The translations under genes were made by a program, and so were the position numbers. Below are positions 32,339-42,362 of a stretch of DNA of 64,000 bases, one piece after another. Position 1 is the first letter of the stretch, and each line of letters starts with the position of its first letter. The stretch comes from Mrakia gelida (taxonomy: Eukaryota; Basidiomycota; Tremellomycetes; Cystofilobasidiales; Mrakiaceae). A model generated the notes under the pieces. The model ran no database searches. It was given only the letters and a program-made list of their open reading frames with translations, and had not been told where the DNA came from. The stretch is taken from the NCBI GenBank assembly GCA_024345305.1, contig BRON01000014.1:744001-808000 (forward strand), given 5' to 3'.

Positions 32339-35300
32339 ATGTCCATCTCAGTCCAGGAGCAACGACCTTCGTCGGAGGAGAAGACTCAAGGGGACGCTCG
32401 CGGCGAGGGCAAGGAAGGCAACCTCGAAGCTCAACCGCTCGACGAGCTTTCTCATTCGACCCACGACCCTCCTTCCAACGCTCTGGCTTCCCTCTCGAAC
32501 TCGAGGAAATACGTCTTACTAGCTGTCTTCTCCATTGCACAGGTCAGTAGACTCCTCCTAGACGACCTCGTGAAATACAGCTCGAGCTGACCTCGTTCGA
32601 CTCTTGTTTTCAATTCCAGTTCATGGATCTCGTCGGTCTCCTTTTGTCTCCCTCCTCCCCCTTTCTCGCCCGGATCTGACCTTTCTCCCTCGGTTTTTTA
32701 GGTGAACGTCAGCGCCTTCACCATCGCCATCGCTCAACTCAGCTACGATCTCCGTCTCAGTCCTGGGAACGCGATCTGTGAGTGAAAGTTTCGCGAGCGG
32801 AGTTGTTGACTCGACTCGACCTCCCTGCTGCCCCCTCTCTGACCCCCCGCTCGTTCTTTCGTTGCTGCAGGGGTCTTGACTGCTTACTCGCTCAGCTTTG
32901 CTTCGTGTCCTCTCCTCGTGAGTCGCTCGGCACACGCTTCGTCGAAGAGGAAGGAGCGAAGCTGACCATTTCGCGTCCGACGCGTCTCGTTATCCAGAGC
33001 GGCAAGCTCGCAGACCTGTACAGCGCTCGAGTGATTTTCATTACAGGATTCCTCGGCCTGGGCGTATGCTGTCTCATCATGAGCTTCCTGAACGGGAAGA
33101 TCGAGTTCCTCGTCTTTCGAGCACTCGGAGGAGTCTGTGAGTGTTTTTGGTTCGCGTCGCTGTGGCTCGATCCGAGTTGAACTTCCTCTTGTTCTCTTTC
33201 TCGCAGTTGGAAGTCTCACCATACCCTCAGCCATCCACTTGATCGTTCATATGTTTCCGAACAAGGAACAACAGACGTTGGTGAAATCGATTCCTCGGGT
33301 CGTGACGAGTCGACCAGAAGAGCTGACTTTTCGTTTCGTCGCAGAGCATCAACCTCTTCGCTCTCTCGGGTGCCATAGGGTCAGCTTGTCTTCAATTTCG
33401 AAGTATCAACTGATAATATCGTTCTTTTCGTACGCAGAAACGCTCTCGGCCTCATCATCGCAGGTGTCCTTCTTTTGGCTTCTTGGTGAGCGTCTCTTCG
33501 ACGCGTCGATTCTGACGCTTTTACTGTACTGACCCTCGACTCCAGGCGCTGGCTTCTTCGATTCGTCGCTATCGTGATCATTCCTCTCGCCGTGTTCGCA
33601 TGGTTCCTCCTCCCTCCCATGTCGTCGGGCAGCGACAACGAGGAGATCGCGAACGACCCCGAGCCCTCGTGGAAGAAACTCGATATCGTGGGAGTGCTCA
33701 CGATGACCACCTCCCTGATCTGCTGGGTACTCGGTCTCACCAACGGGAACGTCGTCGGATGGAAATCAGCAGACTTCGTTCGTCGCCTTCTTCGTTCTTC
33801 CCCTTCGACGCGTCCGAGCTCGCCTTCGAACCTCACGCTGACCTTCTCTTCTTTTCACAGATCGCTCCCTTCCTCATCTCGATCCTTCTCTTCGTCTTCT
33901 CCTTTTTCTACGAGTCTCGTCTTCCCGCGTCTCGAGCTCTCCTTCCATCCGGGGTGTGGAAGTTGGGGAACTTTGGATGGCTGGTCATGATGGCTCTTCT
34001 ATGAGTTTGAGCCGCGATACGTGCAGGTCTCAGCCGCGTGACTCATCCTGATTTTTATCCCTCTCGCAGACCTTACGCCTGGTGAGTTCGAATCACGTCT
34101 TTGTCGTCTGTTGTCGCGCTTTCGCTGACCCTCGTTTCGCCGTTTCTCCTTCGTTCTGAAGGTGGGGAACCAGGTTCGTCTTCTCTCTCATCATCTCTTC
34201 AAAAACAAAATCTTCGTGTTGACTCTCTTCTTCGACGCTCTCAGTCAAACGCAGTTTTCGCTCGTGCGTTTTCCATCCGACTCGACGACGACGCGTCAAA
34301 TTCAAAGCTGATCCCCTCCTTTCTCCTTCGTCTCTGTCCCAGTACTTCCAAGAAGGTAAGTCTCCATAGTCCCTTCCCTCTTCTGGTTCGCTTCCCCGAG
34401 ATTGATCTCACCTTCTCGCTCTCCCACACTCTTTTAGTCCTTCAGCTTTCGGCTCTCGAGACGGCGGTTCGTCTTCTTCCCCAAGGGATCTTCACGCTCA
34501 TCGTAGGAGGTCAGTTCATGCTCTCTCAACTCGGATCTCTATCTCGAACGTCTCTAACTTCAACTTCTCTTCTCTATCCATCCACAGGCGTCGTCGTCTC
34601 CGTCCCCTCGTTCCTCACGCACACGCGTCGAAACGTCGCGATCGGAGTTCTTCTCGCCTGCACTGGATCGATCCTCGCCGTTTACTCTGATGGAGCTCCG
34701 ACCAAATCGTAAGTCTGTACTCTTTTCGTCTCGGGTAATCTCCCCGCTCTTCGCTGACTCAGACGCGTCCTCTTCTTCTTCGTCGTCGTCGAGCAGTTTG
34801 TACTTCAAAGTCAGCTTCCTTTTCTTTCTTTCCTTCGCAGACGACACCTCGCTGATCCTCCTATCATTTCCACAGTACTGCTTCACTTCCTACTGCATTG
34901 GAACCGTCGGAAGCTTGTTGATCTATGCCAGCGTCAAGTCAGTCGCGTCGTCTTCGCCGTCCTTTTTGGCCCTCTCTCTCTTTCGTCTTCAACTCTCGAG
35001 TCATCGCTGACCCTTCCCTCCTCCTCGCACATCGATCCCCTTTCCAGTGCCTCTCTCATCCAAACTCTCCCCAAGGAAATGAGCGGAATGGCGGGCTCGA
35101 TCCTCAACGTCGCTCGTTCGTTTTGTCTTCTCCTCTCTCTCGCTCGCACTTCCTTCCCTCCTGACCTCTTCCCCCTCCCTCTTTCACTTCCCAGTCCAAA
35201 TCGGAGCCGTCACCCTCATCTCGATCCAAACAGGTCTCACCTCGACTGGTCAAGGCCTCCAAGACTGGAAAGGAAGTCGAGTGGGGTTCTGGTTCGTTCG

Positions 35301-35485
35301 TCGTCGATTCGCGTCGTTTCTCCTCGATTCTCGCAACTGACCCTCGACTCTCTCTATGTCTCTCATTCAGGACTGTCACGGGCGTCTTCTTCGTCTTCGG
35401 AGCGGTATTCTTGGCGATGTTCAAACCCCTCCCAGCCGAGCACGACGACACAGACGAGGAGAAGAGGAGGGTGATGGCGAGCTGA
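32339..35485 (+). CDS. MFS transporter, 14-helix DHA2-like, with many microexons
   Basis: About 21 exons. Safe ones: 32339-32542, 32702-32777, 32871-32917, 32998-33136, 33207-33280, 33345-33379, 33438-33485, 33546-33777, 33861-34000, 34438-34509, 34588-34708, 34876-34937, 35048-35115, 35195-35291, 35371-35485. Microexons: 32620-32631, 34070-34081, 34162-34173, 34245-34263, 34343-34355, 34797-34809. Joined in phase they give FMDLVNVSAFTIAIAQ, WVLTAYSLSFASCPLLSGKL, the motif-A-like loop SGKLADLYSARVIFITGFL, then PYAWWGTSQTQFSLYFQEVL and SLYFKYCFTSYCIGTVGSLL. This matches fungal drug:H+ antiporter-type carriers of the plasma or vacuolar membrane; the substrate is unknown. The C-terminus is acidic (EHDDTDEEKRRVMAS). 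The exon ending at 34000 is followed by ATGAGT where a GT donor is expected. Confidence 0.8.
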
Positions 35486-35663
35486 GCGTCCGTTCTTCCC
35501 ACCTTAGTACTGTGACGATAGTTAGACATATCTGATCACTAGAGTGAGAGAGGAAAAAAACGACGACGACGACGTGGATGGAGGGAGCGAGCGAAGGAGG
35601 GAAACGAAACCTGAGACTTGAGTTGAGCTCACCTTCGCTTCCTTCCCTTCCCTAACGACGGCC

Positions 35664-38600
35664 ATGTCCTTCTCTTCTACCCTTTCTTCCGTCGCTTCTA
35701 CTACTGGGATGGACGACGACCGAGAAGCTCCTGCAGATGACGAGATCTTAGCGAGAGCTTCTCCTATGGTTCTCCCTCATGGTCTCGAATGGAGCGAAGG
35801 AAGTGATGAGCTCGACGACTCGGCGGATGGTGAGCTTGATCTTCTTTCCTCTCGTGCCTTCTCTCATGCAGCTCGTCGTTAGTGATGTATACAACATACT
35901 GATCTCCTATTCATATCCTCCTCATCCTTTCCAGGTGAGAAGTCGTCCCAAGGAGAGGAAGTCGGTGCGTTCTCGATCCTTCATCAGCTCCTTCGAGCTC
36001 CTCCCCCCCTCCTCCCTCCTCGTCGTCTGTCTAGCTCACGCTCTGCTCCCTGTGCATCTCCTATGCACTCAGACTGGATCTCCCAAGCTTGTTGGCAGAA
36101 GGCTTACTCTACGGATCGAAGGAAGCTCACTTATCGATGGGTAGGTCGACCTCTTCCTTCGAAGCTCGAGCTCATCAACTCCTCCCTCTCTCCCTCCCTT
36201 CCTTTCTCCTTTCCCTGTCCCGCATCCTGACCCATCTGCTACGCCCAACCTTCAAATCAGATGCACGAGACCAAATGGCACAAGAACAGCGTGAGATCAT
36301 CGTCTTTACTTCCCATCCTGCTCAGCGCTCTCAACCAAGCTGACTCTCGTTCGCTTCCGTTCGGTTCTCCTCGTCTCTCGCCCACTCTTTCTCCCTCTCG
36401 ATCTCAACGCAGCTCCGAAACCCATCCTGGCAACCCTCAGACGAACACACACGGCTCGCCATGACTCGACCTCACCAAGTCTTCTGGGAATCCTTCGGTC
36501 TCTCTCGTGAACCACCTCCTCCTCGACCTGGAACGGACGACCGATCCGAGTATGTTTTGGCCAAGGAACCTCTCCGTGAGTGCTGCTTATCTTCTCCGCA
36601 AGCCTCTCTTTACCTTCAACTCACTTTCCTCTGGAACTCCGTCGCAGAACTACTCATGGACGAAGCTCGAGAGCACCGTCGAGAACGAGTGTCGAGGAAG
36701 AAGGAGGCTGCTGCTTCGAAGGAGAGGAGGAAGAGAAAACACTCCAAGGGTTCTGATTCGGCTGCAGCTCCTGCGGGAAAGGAGGTGGATGGTATCAGGA
36801 GCAGGGAGGTCTCAGGGACCTCTTCGAGGAAGGAGGTGAGTCTCTCGAGACGTTGTGTCGCGAACGAGGGCGGAGATCCAAGACGCGACTGACCTCTCCC
36901 TCCCTCTCTCCCTTCCCACAGAGTTCCTTCTCAGTCTCAGCATCTCGATCGCCTGGACCCTCCTCCGAAGCTGGACCGTCGTCGCGAACCATCTCAGACA
37001 AGACTCGACGTCGGTGAGTTCCCATCCCTCTCATTCTCTCTTCGTCGCGTCGTCTCATCTCGCCTCTCGCTTCAACAGTCCTGAAATCTTTCCCGAGTCG
37101 TCAGCCGACGAAGGAGGCGGTCGTCGTCCATCGGTGGATCGACGAAATACCTCGGAGGAGAGTGGATCGCTCGAAGGGAGGAAGAAGAAGAAGATCAAGC
37201 GGGTCAGGCAGCAGTCGTCGAGTGAAGAGGAGGAGCAGGGTCGAACAGTTGCTGGTGAGTTTCTTCGTACCCGAGTGGTGCAGTGATAGACACGTCCTCT
37301 GCGCTCGAGGCTGACTCGTTGACCGTCTCTTGGTTAGGGAATCGCATCAACTCATCGATGTGGAATGTTTTGATGAAGGACGCGCAAGGTTCGTCCTTCA
37401 TCGTGTCCTCTTTCGATCTCTTTTCTCAATCCTTGCTTCGTTCTCAAGCTCATTCGCCTTCCCTCCCTCTTCTCTCCCTCACCTCAGAACCATCAACCTC
37501 TTCGTCTCCCGCGATCCCTCCACCTCTCGCCGCTTCCTAGACCTCCACCACCTCCTCTTCGACCCGACCTCTCGCCAATCCCACTCCTCTCCCCAAACCT
37601 CCCAATACTTCCTCCAACTCTACTCCCGTTACTCCATCGAACGCAGCTCCCTCTCAACCACCAACAAACTCAACCCAACCCACCTCGACGACCACGAATC
37701 CCCTCAAGACGAAACTTCACAAGTACAACCCCCAGAAGGCCCCTCGAATGAAGATGATGGACGACGACATCGACATCGACGTCAGAAGGAAGAAGAAGAA
37801 GCCGTCACCCGAGCCTGTCGTCAAGAAGGAGGTCGTCGTCCAGACTCCCGTCGAGAGGAGGGAGGAGAGAAGGTCGGGAGTCGTTGAATCGTTCGCGACG
37901 AGCCTGGATCGAGGAGTTGGAGGTGCTGCTGTGCGAGCAGTAGGAAGAGGAGCTCCTTTGTTGGCTGGAAAGCAGGACCCGAGAGGTGGTGGAATGGGGA
38001 TCGAAGCAACGAGCGGACGAGGTGGAAGGGACGTCGTCGCGTCGAGCTTCGATCCTCTCGCGACGGCGGACTTGAGGAGTCGAGAAGGACCACTTTTCTC
38101 GTCGCATGCAGTGTAAGCACCTGTTTACGTCTCTGCCTCGAAATCTGAAGAACGACTGCTGACGAGAAGTCCTCCCTCTCTCACAACTCCAGGTCTTCCG
38201 AGCCCGTCTCCAACACCTCGATCCAAGACGTTCTCGACGAGTTCGATCTACCTCCAAGTCCTGCTATCCCTGCTCCTTCTCAAGCGTGAGTCTCGAAGTC
38301 TTCACTAGTCAATCCTGGACTTCTCGCTCACTCCCTCTCCTTCTCCTCCTTTCGCAGACGTCGACCCAGCGTTCAGATTCCCTCGTCACGACTTCCCGCT
38401 CCTCGAGAGTGAGTCGACCAGTTTCTCTCTCTCTCTGACTCTTCTTGACGGCCCGTTAATCATACTCTATTTTGTATAGCCCTCGACTGTCCAGACCGTC
38501 CATCAAGATCCCTGATCAACCTCCCGTCGCGTCCCCATCGCCTTCGACAACATCGATCTCCTCCGTCCAGCCATCAACGTCCGCCGCCACTTCGATCTCA

Positions 38601-40244
38601 ACAGCTCATCCTTCAACAGCATCTCCACCTCCACCAACTCCTCCTCAGCTCGCCGAGCAACAATCGAAGAAGCCTGACGCGATCTCTCGTTCGTGTCCTT
38701 CCTTCTCTTCTCCTCTTGATCTCGCCGACCCTCGCTGAATCGACTTCCTCTCTCGAACCAGATCTACCTCCCGAATTCTCCTCCTCCTGGCTCAACGAGA
38801 TCAAAAGCTCGAGGGTCGTTGTCCTCCGATCTAGCGAGGACAAGAAGAACAAGAACGTATTCAAAGCCATCACCTCGGCTCTCAAGGAGCAGAGCACCCT
38901 CGTCCCGATTCCTCCCCCCGATCAACCTCACGACCAACTCTCCCTCCCCGACGTCGTCCTCGGATGCAGAGATACTCTTACTCCGGAGGTCCTCCTCCAC
39001 CTCGACTGGATCGTCGACATGAGGAGGGCTGGGACTCGGTTCTTTGTCTTTCGAGGAAGGTCGGCATCTGCGACGGAGGAGGACGAGGCCGAGAAGAGGA
39101 AGATGGTGGAGCTTGGGGGAGGAGGGAAGATTCTAGTTTGCTTCTCTCCGAGTGCGTTAGTGGACCCTCGGGATACGATGGAGGCGTTGGAGACTGCTCT
39201 GGTTCGTTCACTCGGTGGTGATCTTTCCCCGACGCGTCTCGTTCGATCGTTGACCCTTTTCCTTCTTTTGTTTTGCCCTCAACTACCCACAGCTTCAGAA
39301 CCTTCGACGTCTACCCGAGTCGTGGTCGGTTCAAATGCTGCCTGAAGTTCTCTCCTCTCTCCAGAGTCGTGCTGGCGACCGAAACGGAGCGGAAAAGTGA
39401 GTGACGACCTGGTTCTCTTTCTCTCCTCCTCGGAGGCCTTTCCTCCCTCAGCTCTCTCGGACTGACGATCCTTCTACATCTGTATATCTCTCAATCCATA
39501 GACGTACTCTTCAGCAAGTCTCGACAGCCTCGTTCCTCCATCAAGCCTTCGACGAGATCAGCTACTCGTCCTCGCCAGTCCTACCCGACTTCACTCCTGG
39601 GACAACCTCTCAAGAACGCGACGCTCATACCATCTTTCAACTGAGACTTCAGAGTCCCCTTGTTGATACTTGTGAGCTCGCCTGCGTTTAGTCCAGCCAC
39701 GTTTTCCTCGTTTCGCTCGCTTTCCTTCGTGCTGACTCCGTCCTCTCGTTCTTCAGTCGACGGCCTCCTTCGTGTCTGTCAGGACGTCTCCCGACTTGGG
39801 GTCAAGAAGGATCTCGAGAGAGCTACTAGGCTGGAGCTTCAGACGAAACAGATGGATCCGGAGTCTGTCGAGGTGAGCAGAGTCAACCTCGCATTCGATC
39901 TCGTCTCTCGTTGACCATCTTCTTTCTTGCCCTTCCCTCCAGGAGTACCGTCGCTTCATCTTCGTCACGAACGAGAAGCCTGATCCGAGAGATTGTGGGG
40001 AGTCCTGGGATGGGGTGAGTCTCTCCTCAATCCCCTCCCCCCCTTTTTTGTCTTCCTCCTAGTTCGCGTCGCGAAAGAGAGATCTGACTTCCCCTGTCTT
40101 CCTCTTCTATCCCTCTTCCAGATCGAGGTCATGACGTTCGCCGAGCTCGACCAGGAAATTCGACGCGACCTCGAGGACTTGGGAATCGAGGCAGTCCCTT
40201 CGACGTGGGACGAGACGCAGGAGTGGGTCGAGACTCATTTCTGA
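35664..40244 (+). CDS. Large charged protein of unknown function, probably nuclear
   Basis: About 15 exons, ~1,000 residues; several borders in the middle are unresolved. Segments: MSFSSTLSSVASTTGMDDD; DWISQACWQKAYSTDRRKLT then YRWMHETKWHKNS; LAMTRPHQVFWESFGLSREP; a Lys/Arg-rich coil (RRERVSRKKEAAASKERRKR); RINSSMWNVLMKDAQ; MKMMDDDIDIDVRRKKKKPS; and a folded C-terminal domain with SSSWLNEIKSSRVVVLRSSE, VVLGCRDTLTPEVLLHLDWI, VDMRRAGTRFFVFRG, VCQDVSRLGVKKDLERATRL and ending DLGIEAVPSTWDETQEWVE. The region 37390-37700 needs an extra frame change: a TAG at 37538 interrupts the otherwise continuous Ser/Thr/Pro-rich frame, so an intron ending at that TAG is likely. Basic clusters suggest nuclear localisation. 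The C-terminal block faintly recalls class II HDAC-complex or silencing adaptors, but I do not assign it. It could be two genes. Confidence 0.5.
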
Positions 40245-40575
40245 AAGTGTCGTTCGACGCGATTCCTTTTACGCTTTTCGTCCCTTCGATCCCTTTCAAG
40301 TTTTGCCTTTTGGACCTCCGTATCTGCTACTGATGTGATTCGTGAGGTCGTAGAAGCGAGGCACCGACGAGAAAAATACGTGTTCTGGGAGGTCGAGGCG
40401 GTGAGAGAGAAGGAGAGAAGCATGGAGATAAAGCGAGGAGCGACTCGGAGGGTGATTCGAGGTCGGGTTCTTAGGGGGAACGAGGCGAGGTAAGACACAA
40501 ACAATACTACATTTTAGAGACGATAGAGAGAGCGATAATTAAGAAGAGCACAAAAAGAGTCTAGAGTGCAAATCT
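40245..40575. other. Convergent 3' region
   Basis: About 330 bp between two converging genes. It is AT-richer than its surroundings around 40490-40560 (for example CTACATTTTAG and GCGATAATTAAG), consistent with overlapping poly(A) regions. Confidence 0.55.
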
Positions 40576-41585
40576 CTAACAGATAGTCTTCGCTACGCCA
40601 GGCTCAACAAAACAGACCTGATCCGTCACGTTCTCTTCCTCCAAAACGTTCCTGAGCTCCTCTCCACCCTGGGTGAAGTGCCCCCAACCCTCATAGTGAA
40701 ACGGGACGAGAACGGGGACGTTGAGCTCGCGTACGATCCTGGCAGCGTCGCGACCGTCCATGGTGACTTGAAGGAGACCTCCGTCGGAGGTCGGGGCTTT
40801 TGCGGCTCCGAGGTTGGCGAGGGCGAGGATGATGTTGAATTCAGAGAACCGTTCCTTCCAAGAGTCGAGGAAGATCGAGTCGCCGGTGAACCAGATGACG
40901 TTCGGAAGCCCCTAAGGAAAGAAGGGAGAGGAAGGGTGAGTACGGAGATTGAGAACGAAGAGGGGGGAGAGAGAGAGCGAGGAAAGAGAGAGAGAGACTC
41001 GACTCACGTTTGAGCCCTTGCCAAGGCAGTCGGACTCGAGGATGAAACCGATGCATTCTCCCCCAGGGAGATGAACGCAAGGCGTAGCGGTGATCTTCCA
41101 TTGTTTGCCTTGGAAGAAGAGAAAGAAGGAGGAAGGGGAATGGTGGAGAGGAGGAGAGATGGGAGGAGAAGAAGAGGAGTCAGCTCCGCCCTCAAAGTCG
41201 TCGTCTTCCTCGCGCGCTCGCAAAAAAACTCACCTTGGAGCGAGACCTCGGTCGTCTGCCAGTCCTTGAGACCGACGACGGCAGGCCTGGGAGCGAGTTT
41301 CGCTGCTCCATCGGGTGTTGTAAAGACATGGCGAGCGTCCAAGAGTTTCCGACCTTCGTCGTCGAGATTGTCAGCGTGATCCTCGTGCGAGAGGAGGACA
41401 GCATGGACGGCGGGGAGTTGGGAGAGGGAGAGGGCAGGCTCAATGGAGGTTTTGAGACTGAAACCAGGCACGATGGGGAACTCGGTCCCAGCTGGACAGA
41501 AGATCGGGTCCGTGAGGAATACGACGTCGTCTACGGTGAGGAGGGCGCACGCGGTGGAGATGTGGGTGATGCTGATGTTGGGCAT
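40576..41585 (-). CDS. Metallo-beta-lactamase-fold hydrolase (UlaG-like)
   Basis: Three exons: 41585-41234, 41108-41008, 40911-40576. From MPNISITHISTACALLTVDD the fold shows the strand VVFLTDPIFCP and the metal-binding element VLLSHEDHADNLDDEG (H-x-D-H form; the first position of the usual HxHxDH is Ser-His-Glu-Asp-His here). Exon 2 gives WKITATPCVHLPGGECIGFI with the next His; exon 3 gives VIWFTGDSIFLDSWKE (metal-bridging Asp in TGDS) and VPVLVPFHYEGWGHFTQGGE with the final His. This is the layout of UlaG/RomA-like lactonases and phosphodiesterase relatives, cytosolic, of unknown substrate. A start at 41639 would add 18 residues (MSPSSSTPSTS). The gene looks intact. Confidence 0.8.
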
Positions 41586-41639
41586 GAGTGAATATTGAAG
41601 GAGAGGTGAGGTTGAGGGTGTGGAGGAAGAGGGAGACAA

Positions 41640-42362
41640 GGGAGGAGAACGTAGAAGAAGCGTGTTGAATTTCGGCTGAGTTTTCGGAGCCTGGACGCGT
41701 TGAGCGAGCTGTGTTGATTTCTAATCATGACGGCGATCAGGAGGCGTTAAGAAGCGTTCTGGTTACACAACCAACAATCGTGGGACAAGGCACTTACCGT
41801 GGGACAAGGCTTACCAAGCGAGATCCGAAAACACCCTTTCTTTTCCGAATGAACGAAACAGACGGGGACGAAGCAAAGTAGAGAGAGATGGAAGCAGAAA
41901 ACAAGACGAAGACGGAGAAGGGAAACAGTCCAAAATTAAAGTGAGAACGAAGCAAAGTAGCAGAAGAGAGAGAGAACGAGAGCGAAAACAAAGAAACGAG
42001 AGGGAAGGGCAGGGAGCTCGACGCGTCGTTCTTTTTCGGATCAAGGAGCTGGATATCCGTCGAGCCCCTTGATTCCTTCCTGCAATCAGAGGGAAGGCTA
42101 TGATAAAGTAGGGTGGGTCACCTCAAGACCGTTCGAAAAGGGAAGGAGGAGACGAGAAAAGAAGGAGGAAGATCGAACGAATCATTAATCGAGTCGTCAG
42201 GTAAGATAGAGTATTAGAACGACGAGCATGGGTAGAGATGGAGGTACGCATGAACCACTAGAGATTACGGGGTGGTGAATAGTAGAGCTGAATAAAAGGA
42301 AAGCGTCCATCGTCACGTCGTCGCTGAGCTGAATCGAAGAAACCTCGTCCGACCTTCCCTCC
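41640..42362. other. Intergenic stretch with two short direct repeats
   Basis: About 720 bp between two minus-strand genes. CGTGGGACAAGGC occurs twice within 40 bp (about 41779 and 41799). CGAAGCAAAGTAG occurs twice about 80 bp apart (near 41869 and 41949). A TCGACGCGTCG site lies near 42019. No gene is seen. Confidence 0.55.
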
